Counted from the stretch's first letter, positions 29,030 to 38,683 are shown. The stretch is DNA of 64,000 bases from JAFEDN01 sp963818985 (GCA_963818985.1 CAWFUJ010000007.1:1-64000), one strand, 5' to 3'. A program made the numbers and translations. The notes: a model not told the origin generated them from the sequence alone.

Positions 29030-31051
29030 CTAATTAGAGATTAAATAATTAATAAAATCTTGTTTGTTTTGCATGACCTCGCGGCAGGTTTGGCCTTGGC
29101 AAATATAGGCATTGACGCCAAATTCAGGTATCGGTTTTTGCAACGCTAACGGTAAATCAGCAGAAGCTGGAATTGGATAACAAAGGAAATTTGGCAAATA
29201 ATGTGCGGCGAATTCCCGCTGCCATTGCGCCATCAATAATTCTTCACCTCGCAAAATTATAACAGTTGGGGGATGAAGATAAACACGCAAGGCCGATAAC
29301 AAACTATCATAATAACTGGGTCGTTTGATGATGTGTGGCCATGCTGCTTGTAGAGATTTTTCTGCAATATTTAAATAATTTTTATTTGATAATAAATTTC
29401 CTAACCTTAACAAACTTAAAACTGCTATCCCATTACCTGCAGGCAAAGCTTCATCGGCAAATAATTTCGGACGTTGAATTAATATTTCATGGTCTTCGGC
29501 GGTAAAGAAAAAACCGCCGCCGGTTTTATCGTAAAAGTATTCACTAAGTTGATCAGCGAGTTGAATGGCTAGTTGCAAATAGCGATCATGCCATCGAACC
29601 TGTAAGAAATTCAAAACGGCGTCTAACAAAAAAGCATAATCATCTAAATAACCAGAAAAATTTGCTTTACCTTGTGAATATACCGATAAAAGACGCTGAT
29701 TTTTCCATAAATGATCGATAATAAAATCCAAAGCTTGTTGTCCAGCGTCAATAAAATCTTGGCGGCCTAATACTAGGCCCGCACAGGCTAACGCTTTAAT
29801 CATTAAGGCATTCCAACTAGTTAAGATTTTGGTGTCACAGCTCGGGTGGATGCGCTTTTCTCTGGCAGCAAATAATGTTTGGCGAGCTCTTTGATTATAT
29901 TCTGATAAATCGCTGTCATCACCTTCGGCTAGATAAAGATGCCAATGGCCTTCAAAATTTGGCGGTTGGTTTAATCCATAATAACCTTCTGCAGCAGAAT
30001 ATTCTAATGCAGATAATGTGCTCCTTACCTCTTGTCGATCCCAATAATAAAATTTTCCTTCTATGCCTTCCGAATCGGCATTGAGACTCGCGTAGAATCC
30101 TCCCTCAGGGGCACGCAGTTCGCGTAGCGCCCACTGCAAAGTATCTATCGCCCATGCTTGCAATTGCTGATCTGCGTTGATGACAGAAGCATGGAGATAA
30201 ATAGGTATAAGCTGCGCATTATCATAAAGCATTTTTTCAAAATGCGGAATTCGCCAATTAGCATCAACACAATATCGGAAAAAACCGCCACCCAATTGAT
30301 CGTTGAATCCACCTCGTGCCATGTGGGTCAATGAATGATGCACCATGTTAATGGCGTCCTTATCCTGCCCGTTGTGATAATACCAATTCTGCAACAACGT
30401 TTCTAAATGCGTGGGTAAAGGGAATTTAGGCGCATGTCCAAATCCACCATGAATAAAATCAAAAGTTTTTTCTAATTCATCGCGTGCATTTTTTAATGGT
30501 TCATCATTTAAAACCTGTTCCCCTGCCTGAATATGTCCAATTTGGCCCAAAGCTTCGATTAACGTTTTGGTCATTTTTTCTATGGTATCGCGTCGTTGAT
30601 GATAAAAATGAGCTATTTCAATTAAGAGATTTTTAAAACTCGGGCGACCAAATCCTTCTGTCGCTGGAAAATAAGTTCCAGAATAAAATGGTACTTGGGC
30701 ATCGGGTGTTAGAAAAATTGTGAGCGGCCATCCACCAGGTTGGCCAGTTAGCAATTGATGACTAGTCTGGTAGATTTTATCGAGATCGGGACGCTCTTCA
30801 CGATCAACTTTAATATTAATAAACCATTGGTTCATTAACGTTGCAATCTCCTCATTGCTAAAAGATTCATGCGCCATCACATGACACCAATGGCATGCAG
30901 CATAACCGATGGATAATAAAATGGGTTTATTTTCCTGCTTAGCTTTTTGCAAAGCTTCATCGCCCCATGGATACCAGTCTACCGGGTTATGCACATGTTG
31001 AAGTAAGTAAGGACTGGTTTGATTGACGAGATGATTGGAAGGTAAACTCAC
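29030..31051 (-). CDS. Thioredoxin domain-containing protein, YyaL/DUF255 family
   Basis: A 673-residue protein of the DUF255 (YyaL/SSP411) family. The N-terminus has the family text NPVDWYPWGDEALQKA and the thioredoxin-like YAACHWCHVMAHESF, followed by a long alpha/alpha-barrel part related to N-acylglucosamine 2-epimerases (RIPHFEKMLYDNAQL, EGKFYYWDRQEV). The substrate is not known. The start overlaps the stop of the ferredoxin gene by 4 bases, which implies co-transcription. Confidence 0.92.
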   Translation of the reverse strand: MSLPSNHLVNQTSPYLLQHVHNPVDWYPWGDEALQKAKQENKPILLSIGYAACHWCHVMAHESFSNEEIATLMNQWFINIKVDREERPDLDKIYQTSHQLLTGQPGGWPLTIFLTPDAQVPFYSGTYFPATEGFGRPSFKNLLIEIAHFYHQRRDTIEKMTKTLIEALGQIGHIQAGEQVLNDEPLKNARDELEKTFDFIHGGFGHAPKFPLPTHLETLLQNWYYHNGQDKDAINMVHHSLTHMARGGFNDQLGGGFFRYCVDANWRIPHFEKMLYDNAQLIPIYLHASVINADQQLQAWAIDTLQWALRELRAPEGGFYASLNADSEGIEGKFYYWDRQEVRSTLSALEYSAAEGYYGLNQPPNFEGHWHLYLAEGDDSDLSEYNQRARQTLFAAREKRIHPSCDTKILTSWNALMIKALACAGLVLGRQDFIDAGQQALDFIIDHLWKNQRLLSVYSQGKANFSGYLDDYAFLLDAVLNFLQVRWHDRYLQLAIQLADQLSEYFYDKTGGGFFFTAEDHEILIQRPKLFADEALPAGNGIAVLSLLRLGNLLSNKNYLNIAEKSLQAAWPHIIKRPSYYDSLLSALRVYLHPPTVIILRGEELLMAQWQREFAAHYLPNFLCYPIPASADLPLALQKPIPEFGVNAYICQGQTCREVMQNKQDFINYLISN

Positions 31052-31299
31052 TTTTTCGATTCCTTGGTTAAGCGATGATATTTTGCTAATAATTCATCCT
31101 GAGTTTCCAAAAAAGCTAATGGAATACAATCGACAGGACAAACTTGCCGGCATTGGGGTTCGGAAAAATGTCCGACACATTCTGTGCAGCGATTTGGATC
31201 AATTTCATAAATCGATTCACCTTGTTGAATGGCATCATTCGGGCATTCAGGTTGGCAAATATCGCAATTGATACATTCATCAGTAATAAGTAAAGCCAT
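31048..31299 (-). CDS. yfhL: YfhL-type 2[4Fe-4S] ferredoxin
   Basis: An 83-residue ferredoxin with CINCDICQPECP as the first cluster motif and CTECVG then CRQVCPVDCI as the second, where the extra spacing between cysteines is typical of the YfhL (Alvin-type) group. It transfers electrons in the cytoplasm; the partner is unknown. GAGGCAACTG lies before the ATG. Confidence 0.93.
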   Translation of the reverse strand: MALLITDECINCDICQPECPNDAIQQGESIYEIDPNRCTECVGHFSEPQCRQVCPVDCIPLAFLETQDELLAKYHRLTKESKK

Positions 31300-31321
31300 A
31301 CAGTTGCCTCTTTAGGATATT

Positions 31322-31351
31322 AATCCCCTCTCCCATCCGGGAGAGGGGATT
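31322..31351. repeat. Palindromic repeat, CCCCTCTCCC family
   Basis: AATCCCCTCTCCC and GGGAGAGGGGATT form a perfect 13-base inverted repeat with a 4-base loop. It overlaps the coaD stop codon and may end transcription of pcnB-folK-coaD. Relatives occur at 33631, 42847, 50138, 52108 and 63610. Confidence 0.75.
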
Positions 31352-31832
31352 ATATTTTTTTCCATTCTTGTAAGTACTCCAGAACCACCGGGGGAACAAA
31401 GGATGAAACATCTCCACCTAACATGATAATTTCACGCACTAAAGTTGCCGAAATAAAAGCATATTCATTGTTTGCTGGTAAAAATACTGTAGCAATTTCC
31501 GGCGCCAATTTACGATTCATTCCCGCCAGCTGGAATTCATTGTCGTAATCAGCTGCAGTGCGCAAACCACGAACGATTATATTGGCATCATGTTGTTTTG
31601 CAAAATCAGCAATCACACCCGCACATGGAAAAACACTGACTGAGGGATAATCTTCTAATGCTTTTTTTACTAGCGCAATGCGTTGATGCACATCAAGCCA
31701 AGCTGCTTTACGCGTATTTGTAGCGACTGTGACAATGACTTTATCGAAAAGCTTTGAAGTTCTCTGAATTAAGTCAACGTGCCCGTTGGTAATGGGATCA
31801 AAACTCCCGGGATAGATAGCGGTTCTGTTCAT
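31350..31832 (-). CDS. coaD: Phosphopantetheine adenylyltransferase
   Basis: CoaD catalyses the penultimate step of coenzyme A synthesis. The nucleotidyltransferase motif PGSFDPITNGHVDLI (TxGH) and the C-terminal ISATLVREI are both present, with the family length of 160 residues. Its ATG overlaps the folK stop by 4 bases. Confidence 0.97.
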   Translation of the reverse strand: MNRTAIYPGSFDPITNGHVDLIQRTSKLFDKVIVTVATNTRKAAWLDVHQRIALVKKALEDYPSVSVFPCAGVIADFAKQHDANIIVRGLRTAADYDNEFQLAGMNRKLAPEIATVFLPANNEYAFISATLVREIIMLGGDVSSFVPPVVLEYLQEWKKI

Positions 31833-32317
31833 GCGCTGTCTCTCATTAATTTAATATTATAATTTACACAATTAGCTTTTAAATCTGATAGTTTTTCACC
31901 ATCAGGTAAAATTAGATCTGGAGCTATTTCCATCAGTGGATATAAAAAAAATGCCCGATCCTTTAATCCAATATGCGGTATAATTAACTGCGGCAATGAA
32001 ATGATTTGATCTCCATATAATAAAATATCTAAATCTATGACCCGTGGACCCCAATGCACAAGTTTAACCCGACCTTGACGTTGCTCAATTTCTTGAGTCA
32101 AAGCTAATAATTGCAATGGAAGCAATGCGGTTTCAAGACAGACGACACGATTAATGAAATCAGGTTGATCTGCAGGGCCCATCGGAGAACTCTGGTAACA
32201 AGATGAAACTAAGCAGATTGATGTCTCAGGTAATTTCTGTAAATACTCGGTGGCTTTAAACACCTGGAGCAGAGGTTGTTGAATATTACTGCCGATACCA
32301 ATAAATACTCGTGCCAT
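31829..32317 (-). CDS. folK: HPPK, 6-hydroxymethyl-7,8-dihydropterin pyrophosphokinase
   Basis: FolK activates the pterin moiety in folate synthesis. Motifs are IGSNIQQPLLQV near the N-terminus, SPMGPADQPDFINRV, and the catalytic HWGPRVIDLDILLYG. The 162-residue length is normal. It lies between pcnB and coaD in one operon. Confidence 0.95.
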   Translation of the reverse strand: MARVFIGIGSNIQQPLLQVFKATEYLQKLPETSICLVSSCYQSSPMGPADQPDFINRVVCLETALLPLQLLALTQEIEQRQGRVKLVHWGPRVIDLDILLYGDQIISLPQLIIPHIGLKDRAFFLYPLMEIAPDLILPDGEKLSDLKANCVNYNIKLMRDSA

Positions 32318-32324
32318 TACTTCC

Positions 32325-33581
32325 TCAATTATTTTTATTTGATAATTCCTTTAGCATTTGTTCACGTTCTTCTGTTTGTTCATACCGAAATTTCTGCCAC
32401 CAGTTAAATATTTCACCATAAGGTTCACCAACTTTTACTCGTAATTCTAAAAAATCAAAAGCCGCACGAAAATAACGATGATAAAAAGTTCGATAAGCTC
32501 TTTGGCCGCGTGGCTTTATTAAGTAATATTGTAGCAGCCAAATAGCCCGCATCATCGAGGTTAATCGATGAGGAATTACCAATACTTCCATCTGATTTTT
32601 GAGGACTTCTTCAATCGCATGGCGCAATGCCAAGTGAAATTTCTGCTGAGGATGTTCTTGCAATTTTTTCTGAATGGCAGGCCAAAGTAACACCGCCAGC
32701 AAAAAACCAGGATTTAAAGATTGCTGTTCTTGGTAACGACGATCCGTTTCTTCCATCGCTATCTCGACAAAGGCACGGCTATTGCCGATATTCGGGAAAT
32801 CTAAGGCCGCCAAAGTTTGCGGGAAAAGTGCACCGAAATATTGATACTGATTTAATTTCTGATATGTATATTGGGCATGGCCAGTAAAAAACATTTTTAG
32901 AACTTCATCAAATAGCCGTGATTTTGCCACATGCTGTAATGTGGTCGATAAAGCACATAATTGACTTTCGGTTTCCTCGTCTATTCTAAATTGTAATTTA
33001 GCCGCGAGGCGTATAGCACGTAATAATCGCACTGGATCTTCATGGAAACGTTGGGCAGGATCACCAATAATTCGAATCAAATTTTGCTGCAAATCTTGCA
33101 TTCCACCTGTGTAATCAACCACTTTTCTTTCGCGCATATCGTAATAAAGCGCATTGACAGTAAAATCTCGACGCCACGCATCTTCTTCGATAGTGCCGAA
33201 GGTGTTGTCGGTCACTCGGTTTTGAGGTCCTATATTAACGGTCGGGGCAGTTTGAGCACGAAAGGTGGATACTTCAATAATTTCTTGACGATAAAAGACA
33301 TGAACTAACTGAAAACGACGGCCAATTATTCGACTATTGCGAAACAATTTACGCACTTGTTCAGGCGAGGCATTCGTCGCCACATCAAAATCTTTAGGAA
33401 GTTTGCCCACCAATAAATCTCTAACGCCTCCTCCGACTAAATAAGCCAAAAACCCCGCCTCTTGTAAACTGGCAAGCACTTTACGGGCATTGGTGCTAAT
33501 GCGATGGTCTTCAATAGGATAATCCCAATGCTTAGGCTGCTCTGCAGCTTTTACTTTAGGTCTTCTGGTAAGACGAAACAT
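32325..33581 (-). CDS. pcnB: Poly(A) polymerase I
   Basis: PcnB adds poly(A) tails that mark RNA for decay. The nucleotidyltransferase signature LVGGGVRDLLVGKLPKDFDVAT is complete, and RRDFTVNALYYD and EDPVRLLRAIRLAAKL follow, typical of class II polymerases of the PcnB group. I chose the ATG at 33581 (about 418 residues); the longer opening from 33674 would translate a palindromic intergenic repeat and is unlikely. The pairing pcnB-folK is usual in gammaproteobacteria. Confidence 0.95.
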   Translation of the reverse strand: MFRLTRRPKVKAAEQPKHWDYPIEDHRISTNARKVLASLQEAGFLAYLVGGGVRDLLVGKLPKDFDVATNASPEQVRKLFRNSRIIGRRFQLVHVFYRQEIIEVSTFRAQTAPTVNIGPQNRVTDNTFGTIEEDAWRRDFTVNALYYDMRERKVVDYTGGMQDLQQNLIRIIGDPAQRFHEDPVRLLRAIRLAAKLQFRIDEETESQLCALSTTLQHVAKSRLFDEVLKMFFTGHAQYTYQKLNQYQYFGALFPQTLAALDFPNIGNSRAFVEIAMEETDRRYQEQQSLNPGFLLAVLLWPAIQKKLQEHPQQKFHLALRHAIEEVLKNQMEVLVIPHRLTSMMRAIWLLQYYLIKPRGQRAYRTFYHRYFRAAFDFLELRVKVGEPYGEIFNWWQKFRYEQTEEREQMLKELSNKNN

Positions 33582-33630
33582 TAATCGTTTATAAATCAAA
33601 TTAGATCCTTGTGAGAATTCAGTACTACTT

Positions 33631-33653
33631 CCCCTCTCCCGAATGAGAGAGGG
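33631..33653. repeat. Palindromic repeat, CCCCTCTCCC family (variant)
   Basis: CCCTCTC faces GAGAGGG with a slightly longer loop. It lies upstream of pcnB. Confidence 0.55.
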
Positions 33654-33741
33654 AATACGTCGAAATCCTAACATAATATGTCAGCAACAGCCATTGTGTT
33701 TGTGCTATTTTTTACCTATAATCAAACCTTCATAAAAACAA

Positions 33742-33814
33742 GCTCCCTTCGTCTAGTGGCCTAGGACACCGCCCTCTCACGGCGATAACAGGGGTTCGAG
33801 TCCCCTAGGGAGCG
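33742..33814 (+). tRNA. tRNA-Glu (anticodon CTC)
   Basis: Acceptor GCTCCCT pairs with AGGGAGC, the anticodon loop CTCTCAC carries anticodon CTC, and the T arm has AGGGG-TTCGAGT-CCCCT. CCA is not encoded. The body is otherwise the standard bacterial tRNA-Glu sequence, in which TTC is the usual anticodon. Confidence 0.94.
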
Positions 33815-33844
33815 ACTAGGAGCGGAACAAAGGGAGGAGTTTGT

Positions 33845-35246
33845 ATGCAGTCTAAGAGCATCTTTATTTTTTTGTTGATAGCCGCATTGACCATCGCAAT
33901 AGCTGCCCTATTTTTGACTTGGTATTTTATGAATACTGCCAGTCAAAAAAATATAAAAAAAATTAAGTAAAATTGATCAAAATCCACAAAATTATTTGAT
34001 TAATAAAGCTGTTGTCAATCTCTCACCTGATGAGCAAAAACAAGTTACATCCATGTTTTTAACTATGTATTTTTCTCCATGGGACGATGAACCACACTCT
34101 GCAGAAACCAATGCTAAAGTACTAGCAATGGCAAAAGCAGATATTAGTCGTTATCTGCAACGAACTAATTGGCAATTCACCTATCAAATTTTTCCAGCCG
34201 ACAAATTAAAAAGTTTAATAGAAAATGCTGACTTAAACGGGTTTCCGCAAATCGACCGTCCAGCGATTATTGTGCATGTCACGCAGGCAAGAATTTTCCC
34301 AACTTTGCTCCCCGCCTATAACGATCCTCAACTCGCAGGAGAAGGCTATCCTTTTGATAATTGGATAAACTCCTATGTTTATCCTGGCACCCCCGTGCGT
34401 ATATTACAAAGATCAAAAGATCATCTTTGGTATTTAATTAAAACCGCTAGTTATTATGGATGGGTTCCTTGTCACGACTTGGGTTTTGTCACTGAGGATT
34501 TTATCAGCGGATGGAAAAAACATACTTTTGTCGTTGCGCTACAAGATGGCCAACCTCTATATAATAATCAGTCGCAAGTATTAGAAAAAATGCGCAAGGG
34601 CGTGATTTATCCCATGGTTGCCGATCAACAGGGCGATCAAACGCAGATATTAATACCAATTTTGGCGAATAACGGCGAAGCTAAAGGGCAAACGGTGATG
34701 GCTGATAAAGCGGGAGTCCACATCTTCCCTATCCCGGCAAATTCTGAAAATATCGCTTCTTTTGCAAATAGTTTTATCGGCGGTCAATATGGTTGGGGAG
34801 ATTTATATGAATTGCGAGATTGCTCAAGCACAACCTCTAATATTTTAGCAAGTTTTGGCTTGTGGCTTCCACGAAACTCTCATCAACAGGCGATGATGGG
34901 CGACGTGATTTCCTTAGCGAATATGAGCCGACAAGCAAAATTGAAAATATTTTCTAAGCAAGCCGTTCCTTTTTTTACTCTGGTGCATTTTCCAGGTCAT
35001 ATCGGCATTTATGTCGGCATGCGCCATGGTCAACCCTATGTGTTACAAGATATTTGGGGAATTCGAACCCATGATTTACTTGGCCGAGAGGGACGAGGGA
35101 TCATTGGCAAAACCGTAATTCTTCCTCTGTATTTTCCATTTAGCAATAGCAAAACCATGCAAATCGATAGCGCCGATTCTCTTTCCATATTGACGCCCGC
35201 ATCTTACCTGGACGAACAAAAGATTCGAAAAAACGTTTGGCCATGA
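33845..35246 (+). pseudogene. SH3/NlpC-P60 cell wall peptidase, frameshift in poly(A)
   Basis: The likely start is the ATG at 33845 behind AGGGAGGAG. The first 40 codons encode a signal anchor (IFLLIAALTIAIAALFLTWYF). At the A8 run 33955-33962 the frame changes; after it the sequence is open from about 33957 to 35246. The main part has SH3-type domains (YPGTPVRILQRSKDHLWYLIKTASYYGWV) and an NlpC/P60 catalytic domain with YELRDCSSTTSNIL (catalytic Cys) and FPGHIGIYVG (catalytic His). Such C40-family peptidases cut peptidoglycan stem peptides in the periplasm. One A more or less would make one protein of about 466 residues, so the break could be an error or a slippage site. Confidence 0.85.
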
Positions 35247-35278
35247 TTTTCTTTACCCAGGGACTTTCGTGCGGTTCT

Positions 35279-35306
35279 CTGGATACCGGCGAAGGCCGGT
35301 ATCCAG
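35279..35306. repeat. Palindromic repeat, CTGGATACCGGC family
   Basis: CTGGATACCGGC and GCCGGTATCCAG face each other across a short loop in the gap between the convergent peptidase and wrbA genes. A relative lies at 60206-60230. Confidence 0.72.
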
Positions 35307-35360
35307 GATAAAGACCTAAGATAAAATTGGTCGTTCCTTTCGACAATTGGTTCTTTAGGA

Positions 35361-35990
35361 CTATTTCTTCTCCCTACCTTTCTTTAACGCGCGGGTAATT
35401 TCTGCTACGTGTTTACCTTGAAATTCAGCCATTGCTAGTTCATTTTTTGAAGGTTGGCGCTTGCCGTCACCTGCTAAAGTTGACGAGCCATAGGGTGATC
35501 CACCGGTAATTTCATCCATAGTCGTTTGGCGTTTTTCAGTATAGGGTAACCCGACAATGATCATGCCTAAATGTAATAATGTGTTATGAAAACTGGTGAT
35601 CGTGGTTTCCTGACCGCCATGTTGAGAACCGGTAGAGGTAAAGACACTGCCTATTTTCCCTACTAAGGCATCAGCAGCCCAAAGACCGCCGGTTTGATCC
35701 AAGAAATTACGCATTTGCGCACACATATTACCGAAGCGAGTCGGAGTCCCAAAAATATAGCCATCGGCTTCAGTTAATTGTCTGGGTTGAATAAAGGGAA
35801 TCTCCTCAAATTTCTTTCGTGCTTGGGCGGCACCGCTTTTTTCTAATATAGCTTGAGGAACCAGTTCTGCCACTTGATAAAGTGCCACTTCTACATCTGG
35901 AACTTGACGTACACCCTTCGCAACCGCCTCTGCCATTTGATGGATATGTCCATACATGCTGTAAAAAATAACTTGAATTTTAGTGCTCAT
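35361..35990 (-). CDS. wrbA: NAD(P)H:quinone oxidoreductase, WrbA type
   Basis: A 209-residue flavodoxin-like protein. FMN-binding and family text: FYSMYGHIHQMAEAVAKG, GTPTRFGNMCAQMRNFLDQTGGLW, FTSTGSQHGGQETT, and the C-terminal GDGKRQPSKNELAMAEFQGKHVAEI. WrbA reduces quinones by two electrons to avoid semiquinones. AGGGAGTAAT precedes the ATG. Confidence 0.95.
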   Translation of the reverse strand: MSTKIQVIFYSMYGHIHQMAEAVAKGVRQVPDVEVALYQVAELVPQAILEKSGAAQARKKFEEIPFIQPRQLTEADGYIFGTPTRFGNMCAQMRNFLDQTGGLWAADALVGKIGSVFTSTGSQHGGQETTITSFHNTLLHLGMIIVGLPYTEKRQTTMDEITGGSPYGSSTLAGDGKRQPSKNELAMAEFQGKHVAEITRALKKGREKK

Positions 35991-36011
35991 ATTACTCCCT
36001 GTAAAAAATGA

Positions 36012-36400
36012 TGAAGCCAGCCGTTAAGCCGGGTTCTGTCGCGAACAGTCATTAATCTAGGATAAGTGTCACCACTTACCTCAAGCAGCCTACCCAAATC
36101 TTCATGCGAACCACATGTTGCACAATGTGACCATTGTGCGCAGATTTTTATTTGGCCTTGCTCCAAGCGGGGTTTACCCTGCCATCGCTGTTACCAGCAA
36201 CGCGGTGCGCTCTTACCGCACCATTTCACCCTTGCTAAAGTTGTGAGTGATACTATCAAACTAACAGATTAGCGGTTTTTTTTCTGTGGCACTTTCCATC
36301 GGCTCGCGCCGTCCAGGTATTACCTGGCGCTTTGCTCTATGGAGTCCGGACTTTCCTCTGTTTAGGTTTAAACCCAAACAGCGACTGTTTAGCCAGCTTC
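36012..36400 (-). ncRNA. rnpB: RNase P RNA (type A)
   Basis: The reverse strand starts GAAGCTGGCTAAACAGTCGC and reads AGAGGAAAGTCCGGACTCC, the invariant CR-I region, with the matching 3' region ACAGAACCCGGCTTA near 36035 and the 5'/3' closing stem CTGGCTAA/TTAACGGCTGGC. The length of about 390 nt is typical of type A. It is the catalytic RNA that matures tRNA 5' ends. Confidence 0.93.
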
Positions 36401-36473
36401 AACTATATTTTACCGCAAAAAGTTCTCAACAGCTAATGGACAGAAGATCGTAAATTTTCAGAAACCCGGCGCA

Positions 36474-36562
36474 TGTCATCCCCGCGCAGGCGGGGATCCA
36501 TTCTTGCACCCACCAAAATGTGTGGGGCGAATATGGATCCCCGCCTGCGCGGGGGTGACATG
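36474..36562. repeat. Paired palindromic repeats forming a large hairpin
   Basis: ATGTCATCCCCGCGCAGGCGGGGATCCAT and its reverse complement ATGGATCCCCGCCTGCGCGGGGGTGACAT lie about 30 bases apart, so the two repeat units face each other. It sits downstream of rsmI and could be a terminator. Confidence 0.7.
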
Positions 36563-36567
36563 ACTGG

Positions 36568-37431
36568 TCAAGCCGCGGGATGATGGATTGTTTTTGAGAT
36601 CTTCAAAGCTTGCTCGTAAACATAGTTGCGCTTTTGTTTGGTGATTTTAGTGGCTAAAGCCACGGCTTGTTTTAATGGTAATTCTGCTAATAGAATCTGC
36701 AATAAGCTTTCCAATTCTCTTTGTTCTATAGAAGTTTCAACTTTTGCAGCCCCTGCTAGAACAATGACAAATTCTCCCTTCTGCTGATGAGGATCTGCTG
36801 ACACAAATTTCAATAACTCTGCCAAAGTGTTGTGTTGAACAGTTTCAAAAGTTTTACTCAACTCTCGTGCTAAAGTCGCCGAGCGCCCTTCGCCAAAAGT
36901 TTCAACTAATAAGGTAAATAATTCTTCTATTCGATGCGGTGCTTCATAAAGTATGATCGTTCGGATTTCAGTTGCTAACTCAATTAATCTTAGTCGACGC
37001 GCGACGGTTTTAGTTGATAAAAAACCTTCAAAAATAAAACGATCTGTGGCTAATCCCGAAACCACCAATGCAGCAATTGCCGCACAAGCGCCTGGAACAG
37101 TCACCACGCGGATGTTAGCTTGATGCATCGCTTGAACTAATCGGTACCCGGGATCACTTATCAGCGGAGTTCCCGCATCTGAAATTAAGGCCACTTGTTT
37201 GCCACCCAGTAATTGCGGTAATAATTCGGCTATTCTTTGTTGCTCATTATATTCATGTAAAGACATCAAGGGGGATTGAATGCCGTAATAACTCAACAAT
37301 CTTTGACTATGACGAGTATCCTCAGCAGCAATTAAATCGACAGTTTTTAAAACCTCTAAAGCGCGAAAAGTGATATCCCCCAAATTTCCAATCGGGGTTG
37401 CCACGATAAAAAGACACCCTTGCTTACTCAT
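36568..37431 (-). CDS. rsmI: 16S rRNA (cytidine(1402)-2'-O)-methyltransferase
   Basis: RsmI methylates the ribose of C1402 in 16S rRNA. The SAM-binding part has IVATPIGNLGDITFRALEVL, AAEDTRHSQRLL, ISDAGTPLISDPGYRLV, and PGACAAIAALVVSGL. The 287-residue length is normal. The start overlaps the end of the FAD oxidoreductase gene by 8 bases. Confidence 0.96.
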   Translation of the reverse strand: MSKQGCLFIVATPIGNLGDITFRALEVLKTVDLIAAEDTRHSQRLLSYYGIQSPLMSLHEYNEQQRIAELLPQLLGGKQVALISDAGTPLISDPGYRLVQAMHQANIRVVTVPGACAAIAALVVSGLATDRFIFEGFLSTKTVARRLRLIELATEIRTIILYEAPHRIEELFTLLVETFGEGRSATLARELSKTFETVQHNTLAELLKFVSADPHQQKGEFVIVLAGAAKVETSIEQRELESLLQILLAELPLKQAVALATKITKQKRNYVYEQALKISKTIHHPAA

Positions 37432-38578
37432 TAAAAACCAAGGGTAATTGTTTTGCTAATGCCATTTTATCACGGATTTTATTCCCTACTAAGACAAATC
37501 CTCGCAACTGACCGGAATGATCGTGAAATAAAGCACTTAAATCAGAGCCCTCCCCCTGAAGATGCCATTCTCCCATATTATTATCAGGGGGCGCAGAAAA
37601 AATGAGTGGAAAGGCTGGTGTTTTAACGACTATGGGCATCACTGGATAATGTACTGGGTCGCTACCGCCATTAAGAATTTTTGCTAACGCACGCGCACAT
37701 TGCAACAATGGAGCCACATACATTTGCACCTGTCCATCGACTTCTGCGCAATCTCCTAATGCAAAGATATAGGGATAATTGGTTTGAAGCCACCGATTAA
37801 CGACTATTCCGCGATTGACGAGAATTCCAGCTTGCTTAGCTAATCCGATATTGGGGCGCAACCCGATTGCGCTGAAGACACCATCGACATTCAGATGTTC
37901 ACCATTCGATAAAATAAGATCATATTGTTGACCATGGTGATTGACCTCTACAGCGAGGTGACCTAACTGCCAAGTGACTCCATTGTTGGTTAATGCTTGA
38001 CTGAGCAAATGGCCAATGGATGATGGCAATACCATCGCTAACGGATGATTCTCAGGCGCGATCATTGTCACCTGATATCCATCATTAGTTAAATCGTTAG
38101 CAAACTCGCAGCCAACTAAGCCCGTGCCTAAAATTGCTAATTTTTTCTTGTTAGTTAACCAATCACAAAACCCCTGATATTCACTTAAATTATTAACTGA
38201 ATACACATCGTCCACTGCATCGCCACAGAGTGGAGGAGGAATCTTTTGGGCACCGCAGGCTAAAACCAGCCGTGAAAAACTTAATGATTGCTGATTAAAA
38301 GTCACGGTATTATTGCGTGGATCAATGGCGGTGACTGGCGCATGGGTATAGATAGTAGCATTCAGATCAGCCGCCATCGTTTGATGATCAGCAATAATTA
38401 ACTGTTTAGGGCTTTTTTTCTGAGTGAGTGCTGTTGATAATAATGGCTTTGAGTAAAAGCTTCCATCATCATGGGTGATAATGACTAATGGTGAATGGTT
38501 ATCTAATTTTCGCCATTCTTTAGCTAGCATATAGCCTGCTAAACCGGAACCTAGAATAACCAGCGTATTCATTGGCAT
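37424..38578 (-). CDS. FAD-dependent pyridine nucleotide oxidoreductase, rubredoxin-reductase-like
   Basis: A 384-residue flavoprotein with the N-terminal FAD motif ILGSGLAGYMLAKE, a central NAD-binding motif LAILGTGLVGCEFANDL, and the second FAD motif IFALGDCAEVDG. The layout and length match rubredoxin-NAD reductases and related class III oxidoreductases. Its electron acceptor is not known; no rubredoxin gene is next to it. Either of two close Met codons may be the start. Confidence 0.85.
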   Translation of the reverse strand: MPMNTLVILGSGLAGYMLAKEWRKLDNHSPLVIITHDDGSFYSKPLLSTALTQKKSPKQLIIADHQTMAADLNATIYTHAPVTAIDPRNNTVTFNQQSLSFSRLVLACGAQKIPPPLCGDAVDDVYSVNNLSEYQGFCDWLTNKKKLAILGTGLVGCEFANDLTNDGYQVTMIAPENHPLAMVLPSSIGHLLSQALTNNGVTWQLGHLAVEVNHHGQQYDLILSNGEHLNVDGVFSAIGLRPNIGLAKQAGILVNRGIVVNRWLQTNYPYIFALGDCAEVDGQVQMYVAPLLQCARALAKILNGGSDPVHYPVMPIVVKTPAFPLIFSAPPDNNMGEWHLQGEGSDLSALFHDHSGQLRGFVLVGNKIRDKMALAKQLPLVFNE

Positions 38579-38618
38579 GATTCCTTGGCTAGAATGGCAT
38601 AAATGCTAATATTTATCC

Positions 38619-38683
38619 TGGATTCCCGCCTTCGCGGGAATGACATACCTATTTGTCTCATTCCCGCGAAGGCGGGAATCCAG
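38619..38683. repeat. Paired palindromic repeats (CTGGATTCCCGCC family)
   Basis: CTGGATTCCCGCCTTCGCGGGAATGA is followed about 10 bases later by its inverted partner TCATTCCCGCGAAGGCGGGAATCCAG. The palindrome lies between hemE and the oxidoreductase gene; an open frame across it (38569-38829) is not a gene. Confidence 0.75.

Noticed and set aside
33582..33674. 31-residue N-terminal extension of PcnB
   Set aside because: It would encode an intergenic palindrome and has no family support; the ATG at 33581 fits the family start.
36066..36272. 68-codon open frame on the plus strand
   Set aside because: It lies within the RNase P RNA gene on the opposite strand.
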